From assembly GCA_039680225.1 (NCBI GenBank), contig JBDKTK010000087.1, positions 1 through 7,474 of the forward strand: a stretch of DNA of 7,474 bases. Direction: 5' to 3'. Under the pieces are notes generated by a model that worked only from the letters and a program-made list of their open reading frames with translations, was not told where the DNA came from and ran no database searches. The position numbers and the translations under genes are program-made. This stretch comes from JBDKTK01 sp039680225. Lineage in GTDB: Bacteria > Desulfobacterota > Syntrophia > Syntrophales > UBA4778. Positions 6,171 to 7,474 of this stretch are shown here, in pieces; position 1 is the first letter of the stretch, and the number at the start of each line of letters is the position of its first letter.

Positions 6171-7474
6171 TTATTTGTTTGCGGCCTTCCGCGGCGCATC
6201 CAAATGGTCGAGCGCCTCGAGGAATTTCCGGCGCGCCGGATCGTTGTTCAGTACGCCGACATGGTCCGCGTTGAAGCCGTAAACCTTTTCCGCTGCGAAC
6301 TGCACCCGCTGCTCCAGCTGGCTCTGCAGCGTGATCGTGCCGTCGCTGCTGCTGCCCGTTTCATAACCGAAGAACATATGGAAGGGGATGTTGCGGGCGG
6401 CCGACCCGGAGTAGAGCTTTTCCAGGAAGGAGCTCCCGGTGGCCACGTCCCGCCAGCAGGCGACCACGGCCGGGGCGCTCTCCACGGCCTTGCGCGCCGA
6501 TTCGACGCCGCCGTAGGGCGAATCGAAAGAGATATAGCCTTTCACGTAATGGCGCTCTCCGCCCTGTGAGTATTCATTGAGCGCTGAAAGGGCCACCAGG
6601 CCCCCCATGCTGTGGGCAACGACAATGGCCTGCCGCGAACGGAAGTCCTCGTCGAAGACCCTGAGGACTTCCGCAAAGAACGACCCGAGCTTCTGCAGGG
6701 GGCCCCCGGACGGATAGTACATGAACCAGGGCTGGTACCGGCTCCTGTCGAGGCCTTCGACAAGATATTTGAAGTCCCTCGGCGTGCCCGCCACGCCGTG
6801 GACAAAGAAGACGGCCGTCTTGTTGGGATCGAATTTTTCGAGAGAGAAGATAAAGCGCTGTGTGTGGGCGAAAAAAGTCCTGGCGTCGAACATGCCGATT
6901 TCGCCCCATTCGGGATCGAAGAAAGCGCTGTCAAGGGAATTGACTATATAGTCCTGCTTTACCGACCGGACTTTGACCGGCAGGTCCGTTTCCGCCCGGT
7001 TTTTTAAATCCAAAGTGAATGAAGGACCCACGAATGTCAGGCCGTCCCTGACCTTCTCTTTTCTTATCTTCACCGGCGCGGCCGTTGTGCTCCCTATCAT
7101 CTCGGCCGGGGCGAACCAGCCATCCCCGTCGAGGTCCGCGAAAAAGAAAAGGTCGTAATCCCCTTCCGGCAGATATGCCTGGTAATAAAACACCGGCGGA
7201 TGGATGACCCTCTCCGCCACGATCTCCCGGCTTTTGAATTTGTCGGTAACCGCCACCACGAGCAGCGGGCCGTTATAAGAGCCTTTCAGGACCACGGGCC
7301 CGGAAAGCAGGTAACTGTCCTCCGGGTGGATTTCTCTCTCAAGTTTGGCCGTCGGTCCCTGGTGAAATTCCTTCTCCCGCTCGCGCTCCTTTTTCCAGAA
7401 ACCCAGGTAATGTCCGGCGCTCGATGAACAGCCCGCGAGGAAAAGGAAAACCATCATGACTGCGGCTGTCCTGA
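6171..7474 (-). CDS. Lipoprotein alpha/beta hydrolase with N-terminal beta-rich domain, probably 5' partial
   Basis: This is a predicted cell-envelope serine hydrolase. Numbered from the first visible ATG (7455-7457), a lipobox LAGC has Cys10 with Ser at +2, suggesting outer-membrane sorting by the E. coli rule. A charged tether (about 21-31) and a beta-rich domain (about 40-205) follow. That domain contains an EF-hand-like loop, Asp108-x-Asp110-x-Asp112-Gly113 ending in Glu119. The C-terminal alpha/beta-hydrolase domain (about 212-415) has oxyanion-region HG (220-221) and nucleophile Ser283 in AHSMGG (codon 6609-6611). Candidate partners are Asp372 in SDGT and His399 in ADHVGVL. The layout resembles PGAP1-like or lipase/esterase proteins; the substrate is unknown. 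Start: the visible MM gives only nine residues before the lipobox Cys, too few for a lipoprotein signal and without a basic n-region. The frame stays open to the window edge (RTAAV precedes MM), so the true start is probably beyond 7474. The stop is TAA at 6171-6173. Confidence 0.88.
   Translation of the reverse strand, partial: RTAAVMMVFLFLAGCSSSAGHYLGFWKKEREREKEFHQGPTAKLEREIHPEDSYLLSGPVVLKGSYNGPLLVVAVTDKFKSREIVAERVIHPPVFYYQAYLPEGDYDLFFFADLDGDGWFAPAEMIGSTTAAPVKIRKEKVRDGLTFVGPSFTLDLKNRAETDLPVKVRSVKQDYIVNSLDSAFFDPEWGEIGMFDARTFFAHTQRFIFSLEKFDPNKTAVFFVHGVAGTPRDFKYLVEGLDRSRYQPWFMYYPSGGPLQKLGSFFAEVLRVFDEDFRSRQAIVVAHSMGGLVALSALNEYSQGGERHYVKGYISFDSPYGGVESARKAVESAPAVVACWRDVATGSSFLEKLYSGSAARNIPFHMFFGYETGSSSDGTITLQSQLEQRVQFAAEKVYGFNADHVGVLNNDPARRKFLEALDHLDAPRKAANK

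Noticed and set aside
5922..6569. 215-codon plus-strand open frame running from the exporter end into the region opposite the hydrolase
   Set aside because: It crosses the terminator hairpin, overlaps two well-supported genes in other frames, and has no recognisable domain or good ribosome binding site.

Overview
The window reads as an ordinary chromosomal stretch from a moderately GC-rich Gram-negative bacterium. The style of the signalling proteins (an HDFNN-type hybrid kinase, a kinase with an extracytoplasmic sensor plus three PAS domains, a REC-HD-GYP regulator) resembles Desulfobacterota (former Deltaproteobacteria) and related environmental anaerobes. That placement is inferred from protein style only. 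No RNA gene, mobile element, CRISPR array or long repeat was seen.

Layout. (1) Positions 2-1306, plus strand: the C-terminal part of a hybrid histidine kinase (end of a PAS domain, HisKA, HATPase, receiver), cut off by the left edge. (2) 1307-1550: a non-coding gap with a good sigma70-type promoter at 1418-1447 and a leader of roughly 100 nt. (3) 1551-4370: a complete 939-residue membrane sensor kinase with two transmembrane helices around a large extracytoplasmic domain, then three PAS domains and a kinase core. (4) 4401-5378: a response regulator with a receiver and a complete HD-GYP domain, a predicted cyclic-di-GMP phosphodiesterase. (5) 5438-6064: a LysE/RhtB-type exporter starting at TTG. 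(6) 6078-6110: a strong hairpin terminator between convergent genes. (7) 6171 to the right edge, minus strand: a lipoprotein alpha/beta hydrolase with an N-terminal beta-rich domain, whose true start probably lies beyond the window.

How the genes fit together. The sensor kinase and the REC-HD-GYP regulator are 30 bp apart on the same strand and look like a cognate pair: an external signal and/or PAS ligands control the kinase, the kinase phosphorylates Asp52 of the regulator, and this tunes c-di-GMP breakdown. The upstream hybrid kinase has its own receiver but no output domain here. It may be separately transcribed and could feed the same or another pathway. The exporter and the lipoprotein hydrolase have no obvious functional link to the signalling genes.

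No clearly new system is visible. The points most worth a second look are an EF-hand-like loop in the N-terminal domain of the lipoprotein hydrolase, the signal-to-c-di-GMP pairing, and the poorly marked translation start of the sensor kinase.
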